Origin: Hermodice carunculata
Taxonomy: Eukaryota > Annelida > Polychaeta > Eunicida > Amphinomidae
Assembly: GCA_964020975.1 (NCBI GenBank)
Contig: OZ026617.1
Span: 26,455,754-26,519,753 of the forward strand
DNA length: 64,000 bases
Reading direction: 5' to 3'
The notes under the pieces are model-generated. The model was not told the DNA's origin. It was given only the letters and a program-made list of their open reading frames with translations, and searched no databases. Numbering within the stretch: the first letter of the stretch is position 1; each line of letters starts with the position of its first letter. The position numbers and the translations under genes were made by a program. Below, piece after piece: positions 35,720 through 48,781 of this stretch.

Positions 35720-36120
35720 TATACCTGATACTATGGGACATTATTCCTATTCACTTACAGCAAAAGAGATTGAAGGCGGCCGAATGGTACCGCGTTCTTT
35801 GAATGGTATTTTTCACTGTACTCTAACATGATGATTTTTACCCAAATATTGGCCAAATATTAACCAACATTTTTTTTATTTGTTCAAGGCATACATTGAT
35901 CTTGACCCTCCACCCCTGAGCATACTCTGTGCTGACTGGCAAATGCAGACATTTTCTTAGAAGCACCTCAGTGAAGTTTGTATTTTGATACTGCATAGCT
36001 CATGTTTCATCATGTGATGTTTGTCCAAACATGAAAAATGTAAGAAATTTGTTGAGCAATAAATACATGCTATGAACAGCATGCCCTGTACAAGAATTTA
36101 CAATAAAACAGCAGTTCTTT
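35720..36120. other. nothing recognised
   Basis: Single-copy-looking A/T-rich sequence between the tandem array and the MITE pair. The same holds for 36740-37270. Confidence 0.5.
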
Positions 36121-36128
36121 GTTTCCTA

Positions 36129-36347
36129 TTAACTCTTTCAGTGCCAAATTTGGGACTGAGTCAACTGCTTTTCTCGGCACGCATTGGGCGCAATACGTGC
36201 CGAGAAAAGCTGTTGACCTAGGATATTCTCTCTGGAACAATAGGCATACTGGTACTTGAATGAAAGGTCTTTTTACAAGGACTTCAAATCTGGGATCCTT
36301 GTGATAATTCAGACTAGTTTGACTTAAGTAGATCAACTTAGAGTTAA
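36129..36347 (+). mobile_element. TTAA-type MITE with internal hairpin, copy 2
   Basis: Starts TTAACTCTTTCAGTGCCAA. The internal arms TCAACTGCTTTTCTCGGCAC and GTGCCGAGAAAAGCTGTTGA (about 36163-36216) form a 20-bp stem around an about 14-nt loop. The 3' terminal repeat is shortened to GAGTTAA (36341-36347). Confidence 0.8.
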
Positions 36348-36502
36348 AAGTTACAATTGCTTGAGGGAAAAAATGTTTTCTTTTGTTTGTAGCAGGGAGT
36401 AGTGTATGCTTCACAGGGGAATGACTTAACTCTTTAGAAATTGATTCCACGCGTTCCTGGGCTCTATCTTGGTACAGTCCAGCCAGAGTGTGCCAAGGAA
36501 AG

Positions 36503-36736
36503 TTAACTCTTTAAGTGCCAAATTTTGGACTCCCAGCAGCTCTTGGCAGGCATTGGGTGCAATGCGCATCGAGAAAAGCTGTTGACCTGTGATATTTTCT
36601 CTGTAACTAGATGCATGTTGGTACTTGAATGAAAGTTCTTTTTGCAAGGAATACGAATGTAACATCCTAATGATAATTCAGACAAGTTTGACTTTAGTAG
36701 ATCGACTTTAGATGTGATTGGCACTGAAAGAGTTAA
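36503..36736 (+). mobile_element. TTAA-type MITE, copy 3
   Basis: TTAACTCTTTAAGTGCCAA at the left and TTGGCACTGAAAGAGTTAA at the right, ending 36736. The internal hairpin is decayed on one side (CAGCTCTTGG versus GAGAAAAGCTG). A third TTAACTCTTT lies at 36427 between this copy and the previous one. Confidence 0.85.
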
Positions 36737-37272
36737 GCCCTGACCGTCAATGAACTTTTAGCCAATGGCCACAGTCATCAGTACAGGTCAGTATCCCAGA
36801 ACCATTCCAACAAACGTTTGCACCAATGTGCCACAGTTCACATCACTGACCTCCTTAATTTTTCATGTGAGAGCACATGTGACTTGCTATGGAACAATGT
36901 CATCTGATATCATTATTTGTAGTAGTCTCATTGAAATCAAAACAATGCGACTTAATGGATAACAACCATAAATTTTAGAACCTTTTATACCATACAACAG
37001 AAATGTTATAGCTGCCCCTATATTGTAGGCTATCTGTCCTGATGCCGCACTTGAAATCTAAAACAGCACATGAAGATTTCTTAATTATGACTTCAAGGCC
37101 ATCAGGTATATTTGAATGGTGCATAGACATTTACATTATGGACTTTAACTGTCCATCCATCATTCACAATTGACATTTTCAACTTCTTCCTTGTAAGCTT
37201 TACTTCAAACTTTGCAGGACTTTGGGTGTCCACAAAATTTATTGAAATGATCATGTTCTGGTGAATTTTTTG

Positions 37273-37421
37273 TTAGCTCAGCTGACTTGTAAGTCAGCTG
37301 AGCTTATCAGATGGCCAGCGGTCTGTCATCCCGCTGTCTGTCTATTCATATTTCATATTTTTGAATAAAACTGTTTCTCAAAAACGGTTGGCCAGATCCA
37401 TTTCAGTCTTGGTGGAGATGT

Positions 37422-37452
<31 letters not shown>

Positions 37453-39160
37453 TCTCAACCAAGTTTGTACAAATGGTCACACCTCAGTGGGTTTTTTTTT
37501 TTGGGGGGGGGGGGCAGTTTTGGCCAATTGTGCTCAAACTTTGTGGAAATGTAGCTTGTTGGAGGGTTAAAGTTGTTTACCAGGTGGTGATTATCGGGAT
37601 TCCTGATTTTTAATGAATTTTTCAATTTGGGTACCTGTCAGTTTATGCATGCATTCGTATTGATTATTATGCAAGTCAATGGTGATTGCAATGGAAATTC
37701 ACTTTTTTTACTTCTCCATAACTGTCAACCAGATTCAGTTCGAATGTACCTTAGGTGGGTCTGTACCAACTTTGTTCAAATGGTCACACTCAGTGTTTTT
37801 TACCCTTGGCACATAAAGTGCCGGAGGGTATTGTTATCCCCAGCATGGTCCATCTGTCTGTCTTGTTGACATTACGGCAATATCTCAAAAAATATTCACC
37901 GTAGCGGTATCAAATACTTGTCGGAAATGCACCTTATAATGGACCAGGTTCCTATTGAAAATCACCTTCTTCTGATTATGTTTCAACTTTTTATGGAACT
38001 TTTAGAATATTTATTTCAAGGCCGTCTTTGTGGCGCACAAGGGGTTGATGTTACCATAATATTTTTAAAAAAATTCACCATAACTTGACCAATTTTTTTC
38101 ACAGAAGAACCTTATGATAGACCAGGTTCCTATGGGAAACCGGCTTCCTCTGATTATTTTCAAACTTTTTATGAAACATTTAATACATTCATTTGAAGGC
38201 TGTCTGAGTGGCGTCAACCTTGATGATGTTACGGCGAAATCGCAAAAAGTATTGACCACAGATTTAACAAATTTTTGTCAGATGCATCTTATGATGAACC
38301 AGGTTCCTATTTAGAAACCAACTTCCTCTTTGTATTTATGAACTTTTTGCGAAACTTTAAAATCTTTATTTCAAGGCTGTCTGTGGTGCACAAGGGAGGA
38401 TATTACTATAATATCTCAAGAAGGATCCACGGCAGCCTCACCAAATTTTTATCAGAGATGTACATTACAATGGACTATGTTTGTATTCAAAACTGCGCTT
38501 CCTTTTATTATTTTAACTTGCTCTGAAACTTTTGAAGTATTTATTTGAAGGCTGTATTGAGTGGCGCACAAGTGGACAATGTTACCATAATATCTCAAGA
38601 AGGATTCATCACAGCTTCATCAAATATTCGGTGTCGTCACACCATATGATACCTGCAAAATATATAAAAAAAAAAAAGAAAAGAAAAAAATTATAAAATT
38701 GCAAAAAAAAAATTGTGGGCACCGAGGGTTATCCATTCTCTGAACGCTGTTTTTGTATTTTTTTGGTTCATTTTTGGGCAAACAGGTAGTGACGCAGTGT
38801 TTTTTTTTTCTTTCCTCAATTTGTGTGTTGTCACTATTTTCAACTTCTCCAAAACTGGCACTCAGATTGTTCTGAAACTTGGTGGAAATGGAGCTCGTGG
38901 GAAAGTTAAACCTTGTTCCCCAGGTGGTGATACTTTGGATCCCTGATTTTTAAGGAATAGATATGTATTTTGGGTGGATCTTGACTGAATTCTAACATGG
39001 TCATGCTCGAGTTACTTTCATTTTAATGATTTTTTTTTTTCGGATAAAATCTTTTTAAAAAACTTCTGTGGAATGGAAACACTTGGCCAATTGCTTCAAA
39101 TTTGGATAGGATCACTTCCGGGTACCACTAGACCAGGGTGGAACTATTTATGGGTTGAAT
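37273..39160 (+). mobile_element. CAGCTGA-ended repeat family S, copy 1, with nested 176-bp array
   Basis: The left end is a palindrome around 37273-37302 (AGCTCAGCTGACTT, AAGTCAGCTGAGCT). Recurrent phrases ACTTCTCCAWAACTG, CAGATTCAGTTCG and CAGGTGGTGATTATCGGGAT (37585) / CAGGTGGTGATACTTTGGAT (38921) mark repeated internal units. The 37850-38640 block interrupts them. Same family as 43610-46265, opposite orientation. Confidence 0.55.
37850..38640. repeat. 176-bp tandem repeat, about 4.5 units
   Basis: Units align at ACTTTTTATGGAAC (37987), ACTTTTTATGAAAC (38165), ACTTTTTGCGAAAC (38341) and CTCTGAAACTTTTGAAG (38520), with ACCAGGTTCCTAT in each. Starts after GGCACATAAAGTGCC, itself a palindrome. 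Confidence 0.8.
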
Positions 39161-39526
39161 GTCAAGGTCAGCAGAGGACGGACTGTTCACACAGACCTCT
39201 TCTTTAATAATGGTAATGATGATGGCATACGCATACATTGTTGGAATATAAATGGTCTTTACACTAGAGTGGGAGGAGAGGAACAACAACATTTCAAATC
39301 AGATCAAGACCATGTAAGGACGGATCTTCAAAAAAAAACTGACATAAGTATAGAAGCCGACAGCAAAAGTGCTGAACCTTTTTATTGCAAGACTTTCGTA
39401 TTAAACTGCACTCGTGAGCAAAAACTGGATCATGCACAAAAGAAAGAACATTTTAGAGGTATGGCTGTGTGTATGAAAACAGGTACACACAAGGCATGCT
39501 GGTTATGCCTGTTACCATTTCTGTGA
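39155..39526 (+). mobile_element. LINE endonuclease N-terminal fragment
   Basis: 123-residue open frame with DGIRIHCWNINGLYTR near residue 24 and HFRGMAVCMKTG near residue 98. An IxxxxWNINGL start followed by a yxGGIAVxxK block about 70 residues on is the usual opening of an APE-type endonuclease in CR1/jockey-like LINEs. The expected catalytic ET pair after DISI appears as EA. The rest of the element is absent. Confidence 0.55.
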
Positions 39527-39529
39527 TTT

Positions 39530-40020
39530 TGTGGATGAAACCAAATAAACCTTTCTTCAACTTTCTGCAAAATATTCATTCATTTAACGTATGCTAAAAG
39601 ACCTTTCGGATTCTCTGTCTCCCTTTCCAACATAATGGAGATATCTTCGAATATTTCTTTCAGAATTTGATATCAATACTTTCTCTTTACTTGGGCAGCA
39701 TATTTTCTGAGGATTTCTAATGTCCGTACTGCTGAAGAACCGGGCTTCCCAGCTACTAATGAGAGATGGTCCAACATTGGGCCAACATTCATTCCTAACT
39801 GGGTTGGTACTACTGTAAATGATTTTCCCAGCACCACACTTATATGGGTGGCACCCCAGTAATGAAGTATATACGGTAAAACTATGGAGGAATAAACTAG
39901 TTTATACCTCTACGGTAAAACACACGGTACGGACTTGGTGCATGACAACGAGCACCCAGGGAAGCGGTACAATCAACTGTGTGCTGATAGATAAAAACGT
40001 AATTATTAAACAATATTATT
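39530..40020. other. nothing recognised
   Basis: Between an endonuclease fragment (+) and a LINE tail (-); no conserved frame. Confidence 0.45.
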
Positions 40021-40024
40021 TCAG

Positions 40025-40740
40025 AGTATACAATCCCATTGGTTTAAACATATTTTATTTCAAAAGAAAACAATTGGCCGACAGGCATGTTGCCTATATT
40101 GGGGCCTCTTGTACAATGAGAACGAGACAACGAGGAATTGTTGAACACCATTTCACTGATAGATAACACACAGGACAATAAAATAAGGAGAAATGAAGGG
40201 AGAGGGAGTGGTGTGTGAACGTAGGTATGTGTAGACGAAATTTACAAGATGGGTGCCAAATTTTCACTAAACTTAAATTTAAAATCTTCCAGAAAGTTTA
40301 ATGTACTTATGAACTGCCTCGAAAATTTCCTCATTTTGTTTTCTTGTAATTCCTCTTCCTTCAATTCCGAACAGTAGAGTTTTTAAATTGAAACTACCAA
40401 CAGTTATTATTTTACATTGCATTTCGTTCCTGAGTAGAACAAACTTGCTACATTCAAAGAAAAAATGGTACACAGTTTCAAAATTAGCTCCGCATGAGCA
40501 TGATGGGGAGTCTACAACTCCAATTCTGTACAGATCGTTGTTCAGCTGGCTGCATCCCATTCTCATTCTAGAGTGTATAATAGCAATTTTCCTGTCTCCA
40601 AGGTAATAAAGTTCTTTCCGTTTAGGTTTAGTTCTATTTAGTTCCCGTTTAAACTCGTCCAAATGTTCAACAGTCCTAGCTGATCGGGGTAGCGAATTCC
40701 ATTCACGGATAGCTGATGGAAAAAAAGAATTGTACAATGT
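40025..40740 (-). mobile_element. 5'-truncated LINE: ORF2 C-terminus plus 3' UTR and tail
   Basis: Coding part 40737-40279, then a 180-bp UTR, then the tail hairpin (about 40115-40080), CCAATTG, and ATATGTTTAAACCAA at 40053-40039. The 5' truncation is typical of LINE insertions. It is among the better preserved LINE pieces here. Confidence 0.8.
40279..40737 (-). pseudogene. LINE ORF2 C-terminal domain, open over 152 codons
   Basis: SFFPSAIREWNSLPRSART starts the usual post-RT region of CR1-like LINEs. GDRKIAIIHSRMRMGCSQLN and SCSCGANFETVYHFFFECSK follow, the latter a CxC...H...C cysteine/histidine pattern matched at 59.45 kb (CGC...ENIWHFLFVCP). It ends at TGA after HKYIKLSGRF. Confidence 0.8.
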
Positions 40741-41570
40741 AGCTATCTTTATATATAGCTATCTTTATATATATAATAGCATCAATGACTCTTATTTGCT
40801 TGGTCCGTTCTGAAGCTATTTCCGGTAATAATCTACAATCCCATTGTATACTGTATTCATTGTTTACCATCCATGTGCAGGCCTATTGTCAAGACTCTAT
40901 ATGAAACCAACACTAGTGATGTGCCAAAGAACATATTAAATATTAATATTAATATTAAATTGCAAAGTATACAATTCCACTGTACACTCTATCACGTACG
41001 TACGTACTGTATGCACGCCTCTGACTCCGTTTGCTTCAAGGTATGAATCGAAAAGCCATCAATTCTGCAGTCCAAGCTATAAGGGTTTCCCGTGCAGTGC
41101 CCATCGAAACAGTACGCAAGCCGGCCAATTACTGGATCCAGCTGCAAATCGGCAAAGAAACATCATTACTATGCATGTGCCTTTTAGAAAATTACCGGTT
41201 AAATTTAGCCGACAAAGACTGATTATATAAATGAAGGATATTTTTATACACATTGAACATGCTAGAGACATGACACAGCCTCGGCGATACTAATACGCCA
41301 TATTAGCGCTTCAATACAACCAATCACATGTATCATATTCCTGCTGGCCTTTCTTTTTCTTTTTGCTTCAGCAGCAATAAAGACATGAAATAACTGATTA
41401 AAGACTTCTGCGCGTTCCGAGGCGCATAGCAATGAGGGCTGCTGACACCGGACATAGTAGAATATGCCTCCATATGGGTGTGGAGCGAAGTGAAAACAAT
41501 TTACAAGGTGTAAAATCCGAGGTTGGCCTTTGAGGAAACGAATAACGTAAAAAATGAAGCGTTTCAGTCA
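40740..41570. other. nothing recognised
   Basis: Small ORFs on both strands without family features; an ATATTAAT-rich patch near 40945. Confidence 0.45.
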
Positions 41571-41576
41571 CAAGTA

Positions 41577-41642
41577 GTGAATATCGAAGCACATTCCTAA
41601 AACATATATATATATATTTGTTTTAGGAATCTGCTTCGATAG

Positions 41643-41722
<80 letters not shown>
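41577..41722. repeat. inverted repeat flanking (TA)n, followed by a longer (TA)n
   Basis: Arms 41577-41604 and 41619-41646 (28 bp, two mismatches; GCACATTCCTAAAACA and TGTTTTAGGAATCTGC) enclose a short TA run. A second (TA)n runs 41647-41722. Confidence 0.85.
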
Positions 41723-41723
<1 letters not shown>

Positions 41724-41724
41724 C

Positions 41725-43600
<1,876 letters not shown>

Positions 43601-43609
43601 CAGCTTCAC

Positions 43610-46265
43610 TCATTTTTACCTGAGCTGAGGTTATAGGACGGTGATACACTCGTCCGTTGTCCGTCACACTTTACATTCTCTACTTCTCAAAAAGTATTGA
43701 CCCAATCATGTTCAAACTTTTGTTTTTGGTTGTCCCCACCCCCCCACCCCAAATTTTGACGATTTTATCCATAGTTAAGCCTGTTCCACTTTTCCAGTAG
43801 GCAAGGAAGCACGGAAGGTTTTTTTTTGGAGGGGGAGGGTCCATGATGTGTTTCAGTTTAATATTTATAAGTTCCATTTTTGTTACATTTGATAGGAACA
43901 TTGTAACTGTTCGTTGAGTTTCATGACTTTGCACTGCAGCATTTCACCTGTGTACATAAGCCACATTGCTTCATATCAGGGCAAATGATTGCTTCTGAAC
44001 GTGTAGGATTATACCTATGGGGTTTCCAATATGTTGTTGTTACTTTTGACCCTTGAATTGTCCGACTGAGATCAATGACACCAAATTTAACATCTGTATC
44101 TTTCTCTTCAAACCAATCAACCGGACTTCATTCAAAATTGACAGAGATGTAGTTTATGTCACCTGGTCTCCAAGATCACAGAGCAATATCGTGTAATTCG
44201 TTGCCGCATAAGTTTTAAAGCTAGCATTTTCGTATTACACAAGTTTATACTCCTCTATAAGATCTGGAGAAAAGATGGACGACCTCCAACTGATTTCCAA
44301 GGTCACACAGCCATTGTTGTAAATTTTACGTCCACATGCTAACATGGAAAAGTTTCAACACCAGCACTTCAATATTGCATAAGTTCGTACTCTTATGTCC
44401 TCTCCTTGTCAGATACGTACCTTAGGATGGACCACAGTCCTATTGGAGGGTGTCAAATTCGTTCAGGTATAATTCTATAAATTTTGAAAACATTTGCCTT
44501 TGAGGTGAGATGAGAAGCGCCTTGTTTATAGGATGACCAAGAAATTTTTTTAAGCTTTTCCTAAAAGATTAAAAGGGAAAAATCTTTGAAAATAAAAAAC
44601 CGCTGGTGTATGACCACTTAAAGACAACATCTTCACCAAGTTGGAAGTGAATCTGGCTAACGGTTTTGGAGAAGTTGAAAATGTGAATTACCATTGCAAT
44701 CCCCACTGAGTTGCATATATTAATCGATAGAAATGTGACGAATAAGTACGCGAACTGAAAACATTGGCAAAATTCAGCGATCCACATTATCAACACCTGG
44801 TGAACAACTTTGTTTGACCCCTCCACAAGGTACATTTCTACCAAGCTTTGCGCAATCTCAGAGTCGAGGTCAGAGAAAAAGTGAAAAAACAGCTTTCACA
44901 CACAGACACACATCATCTTTTTAACAAATGAAAAATTACAGCACCACCTGTTGAACAAATTATAGTTTAGGGATCCCAGAAGTTTTCCTGTGGAATTTTG
45001 AAGCAATTGGCAAAGCGGTGTCAGGCATGAAGACTTTCTTTAGGATTTTGCCAAAAAAAATCAGGAAAAAGCAAAAAATTACTGGAGCGTGAACAACTGA
45101 TTAAGTTGGTAGAGATCTACCCCGGCAGATCTCCACCAAGTGTAAGTAGGTTAGGGCTGATGGTTTTGGAGAAGTGGAAAATGTCAATTACTATTCAAGG
45201 CCAAGGGACTTGTATGTTGAGGGATCAATACGAATGTGTAAACTGATTTTTTTTTCAAAAATGTTGGATCTAGAGCATCATTACCATACCTTGTAGAAAA
45301 CTTTGTTTGTATCCTCCCGTGCGGTACGTTTCTATCAAGCTTCAGCACAATCTAAGAAACGGTTTTGGAGAAGTGGAAAACAGCAAAGCATACAAAAATC
45401 CGCAAAAATTAGACAAAATCGCAGAACCAACTGTTGAGTGAGTTAAGGTCGCCAGAAGCGTCCCTATGCGCTTTTGAAGCAATTGGCCAAGCACCTGTGG
45501 CAAAATTTGTTTCAAGATTTTTTCCAAAAAATGAACACAAAAATTCGTTTAAAAAAATAAAAAATCACCGAAGCATGATCAATTAAACAAACTTGGTAGA
45601 GACCCATCTAAAGTAGATCCCAACAAGTTTAACGAGGATCTGGCTGACGGTTTTGAAGCTGAAAATGCAAATTACCATTGCAATCTCCATTGACTTCCAT
45701 AATAATCAACAGGAATATATGCATTAACCGACAGATACCCGAATAAAATAAATAGTTATAAATCAGGAATTGGCAGCATCACCACGCAGTGAACAACCTT
45801 CTATGACCTTTCCACATGTTCCATTTCAGTGAAGTATCAAGAAGAGAAGTCAAAAATAGCTTTAACACACACACAAAAAAAAAATCATTTAAAAAATAGA
45901 CAAAAAGGTACAGCGCCACTTGTTGAATTAAGTCCAATAAATTAAGGTGTAGGGGTCCCTAAAAGTGTCTATACAATTTCGAAGCAATTGCCTGGGCGGT
46001 TTCGGAGATTTTTAAGCTTTTACCAGAAAAAAAATATTAGAAATGAACAAAAAAATCGTCAAAGAAATCCAAAAATCATTGGAATATGACCAACTGAATA
46101 AGCTTGGTAGAAACCCGCGCAAGGTAGATCCCTACCAAGTTAGAAGTGAATCTAGCTGTCGTATTTGGAGAAATAAAAAAATGTAATTGGGGTCGGCCGA
46201 ATAATCGGACGATGGGCTATCCAAATAGCCTCAGCTGACAAGTCAACTGAGGTTAAAAAGTGCAC
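43610..46265 (-). mobile_element. CAGCTGA-ended repeat family S, copy 2, with about 495-bp internal units
   Basis: The right end CCTCAGCTGACAAGTCAACT (46228-46247) is the reverse complement of the left end of the copy at 37.3 kb. Internal units align at ACCAAGTTGGAAGTGAATCT (44634), ACCAAGTGTAAGTAGGTTAG (45134), ACAAGTTTAACGAGGATCTG (45628) and ACCAAGTTAGAAGTGAATCT (46135). Each is followed by a GGTTTTGGAGAAG-type stretch. The left edge reads CCTGAGCTGAGGTTATA (43619). No ORF. Confidence 0.6.
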
Positions 46266-46499
46266 CTTCTCCATTCATTGTCTCAGAGATTTACTCATTT
46301 GTTTTGGGCCAGAACTTTTATTTTTAAATGACTCCTACTGATAACTATTTCTTTTTTATGCATTCTGAAAATTATCAGGTCAACAAGTATGTTATAGTTT
46401 CTCAATATTGACATGAAACATATGAAGAAAAATAAAAAGAGCTAGATTTTTTAAGTTGATCTTCTGAACCGTCACACAGGGTTATGCGTGACGTTGATC

Positions 46500-47165
46500 T
46501 AAGCAGAAGGTCATTCAGTCATTGGATGCATGCCTCCGTGATAATTTGGGTCTTATTCGGAGATTTAAGCTGATTTTGCTGATGAGGAATATCATGCCCA
46601 TCCAGTGTGAAGGCCGAGGAATCGACACGACCATGTTCAAGACAAAAGTCATTAAAAATGTTTGCTTTTGTTATATTATCGGAAGTGACTGTATTATCTG
46701 AAACAATTGCAGGAATTGATGATTTAGATTTTCCAGAAATAAGGTATTTCACCATTTTCCACCATTTTTTACTTCTGAATTTACCCTCATTAACAACTTT
46801 ACATCGATCTTTATGATACTCCTCCTCAGCTGTTCGCAAGTCACTTAATAAGCATTACACAAGTCACGAAAATATCTCCATGTGTGACGATTTTCATTTG
46901 ATACCTTTGCTGGTTTATGTATTCTTTCCACTTTCCTCTTTTGAGTGCGCAATTTGAACGTGTATCATGGTGCAACATTTGCACGTATGGTCACACTGCT
47001 GTTGGGTATACAAGCTTGTGCGAAAAACAAGAAGGACTGGGTCCACATGTTGCAGGCCGTGTCAATACAATCAGTATCGAAGCAGGCATCCCAGTCAGCC
47101 TCATTTAGTTTTTGCTGGAAAATACCCACAGCAGCGGGAATTAAACAATGATTACCGGTCACTGA
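46500..47165 (-). mobile_element. LINE fragment (endonuclease-to-RT linker)
   Basis: Minus-strand peptides in two frames: ADWDACFDTDCIDTACNMW, PNSSVTIRANVAPWYTFKLR, ENRHTWRYFRDLCNAY, then KWWKMVKYLISGKSKSSIPA and ITKANIFNDFC. This matches the region between endonuclease and RT in CR1-like LINEs (AWWxxVKxxxxxxxSSIPxL, AxxFNxFF). Both functional domains are missing. Confidence 0.7.
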
Positions 47166-47786
47166 AGTCAGTTGATATTTTCTAAAAGTGAAATATAAAA
47201 GAAAGTGAATTTGTTACCACAATGAAATGAGTTGAGAAAATACGATTGCGCCAAAGGTCATCCATGTCTTGCATGCTGATTTTATTACAGGAGAATCTAC
47301 TAGCTTTTTTTCAAACACGTATTATGGGCTAAAATAAATAATATATGTAATGGTGAATTCCGTCACAAGTCATCAGCACAGTGAAACAATACATACTTTC
47401 ACATTTGCATGTTTATGACACACCGAAGTCTTGTACAGTGCATGTTTGACTTGTTTTATGGAGAAACTGGCAGTCTGCACGGCACATTCAAACTTTAATT
47501 AAAAAATCATGAAAGCTGACAACTGATGAGGTATATGGTTTTATCTGACAATGACAGAAGGAGAGAGGTATGGGATATAAGGTAGGAAACACGTCAATTA
47601 TGCTAGCCATTAAGAAAAGAATAAAACAGAAAGGAAAAGTGCACGTTTCTTGCCTATAAGCTGAGGAAGTACGAGGTAATTGATGGTCTGTAAATGAGCA
47701 AGTTAGTATTTTGACCCCCGGTTTGACCCACCCTTTGTGCTTGACAAACCTGCATGTTCATGCCAGACTCTCTTGTTTCCTTCACA

Positions 47787-47822
47787 CAAGGAGCGTACAA
47801 TGATCTCATTGTACGCTCCTTG
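47787..47822. repeat. 36-bp perfect hairpin
   Basis: Arms CAAGGAGCGTACAATGA (47787-47803) and TCATTGTACGCTCCTTG (47806-47822), 17 bp without mismatch, 2-nt centre. Confidence 0.95.
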
Positions 47823-48240
47823 CTTTACATAAGACGAGCCAGCGTTAATAATCTGGGGTAGTCCCTGCACGTGTGCATGTGTATGTGTTATGATATCACG
47901 ATTGAAAAATTAGAAAATAGTTACCAATTGAAATATCTCAAGATATCTTGAGTGCCTGCAGGAACTCGTTCACCTCTAGTTGCCTGACTGACAAATAAGG
48001 TCAGTGCATCTGTACTAATGCCGGCACTTGTCTTTGATCAAGTGGAAATAAATTGTGCAAATATCGACACAATTTCCCCTTGATAAGTTATCATTTTCTT
48101 TAAGAATATGTGTCTCTTCATACGTGCGCATATGTACATCTAAGACGTACAGGAAGTCTGGGTCATAAATGGAAATCACGTTGTTACCATACATGCATCT
48201 CCAATTTTGACCATTACTTATGGATGAGTTGCCTGCTAAA

Positions 48241-48298
48241 ACAGACTCTTGTTATGTAGTGGAGCGCCCTCAGACAACCCCACGTAACAAGAGTCTGT
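48241..48298. repeat. hairpin, 14-bp arms
   Basis: ACAGACTCTTGTTA (48241-48254) and TAACAAGAGTCTGT (48285-48298) are perfect complements around a 30-nt spacer containing GGAGCGCCCTCAGAC. Confidence 0.9.
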
Positions 48299-48375
48299 CT
48301 TGGATGCATTCACCCCTCTAACCCTCCACCCACCCACCCACCAAAAAAAGAGAAAGCAAATAAAATGATGGAATC

Positions 48376-48422
<47 letters not shown>

Positions 48423-48463
48423 CATCCATCCATCCATCCATCCATCCATCCATCCATCCATCC
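48376..48463. repeat. (ATCT)n then (CATC)n microsatellite
   Basis: Two adjoining tetranucleotide arrays, probably one array that changed register by a point change. Confidence 0.95.
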
Positions 48464-48688
48464 ATATTTTATCAGCTGAAAAATTACCCCTTTACAGCGT
48501 GCGCACCAACTGTAGGGGATTTTCCGTGGTGTGTCAAATTAGATCAAATTAGATCAAGCAATGAACATAAAATTGCTACAGGTATACAATGAACGCAAAT
48601 ACAGCACATCAGTAAAATGAAAGTAAGTTCACACCGGTCTACCCAGGTGGGTTCCCAAGGACTCACGCCTAAATTCCCACCTCTGTTT

Positions 48689-48690
<2 letters not shown>

Positions 48691-48776
<86 letters not shown>
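48691..48776. repeat. (TA)n microsatellite
   Basis: About 43 TA units. Confidence 0.97.
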
Positions 48777-48781
<5 letters not shown>

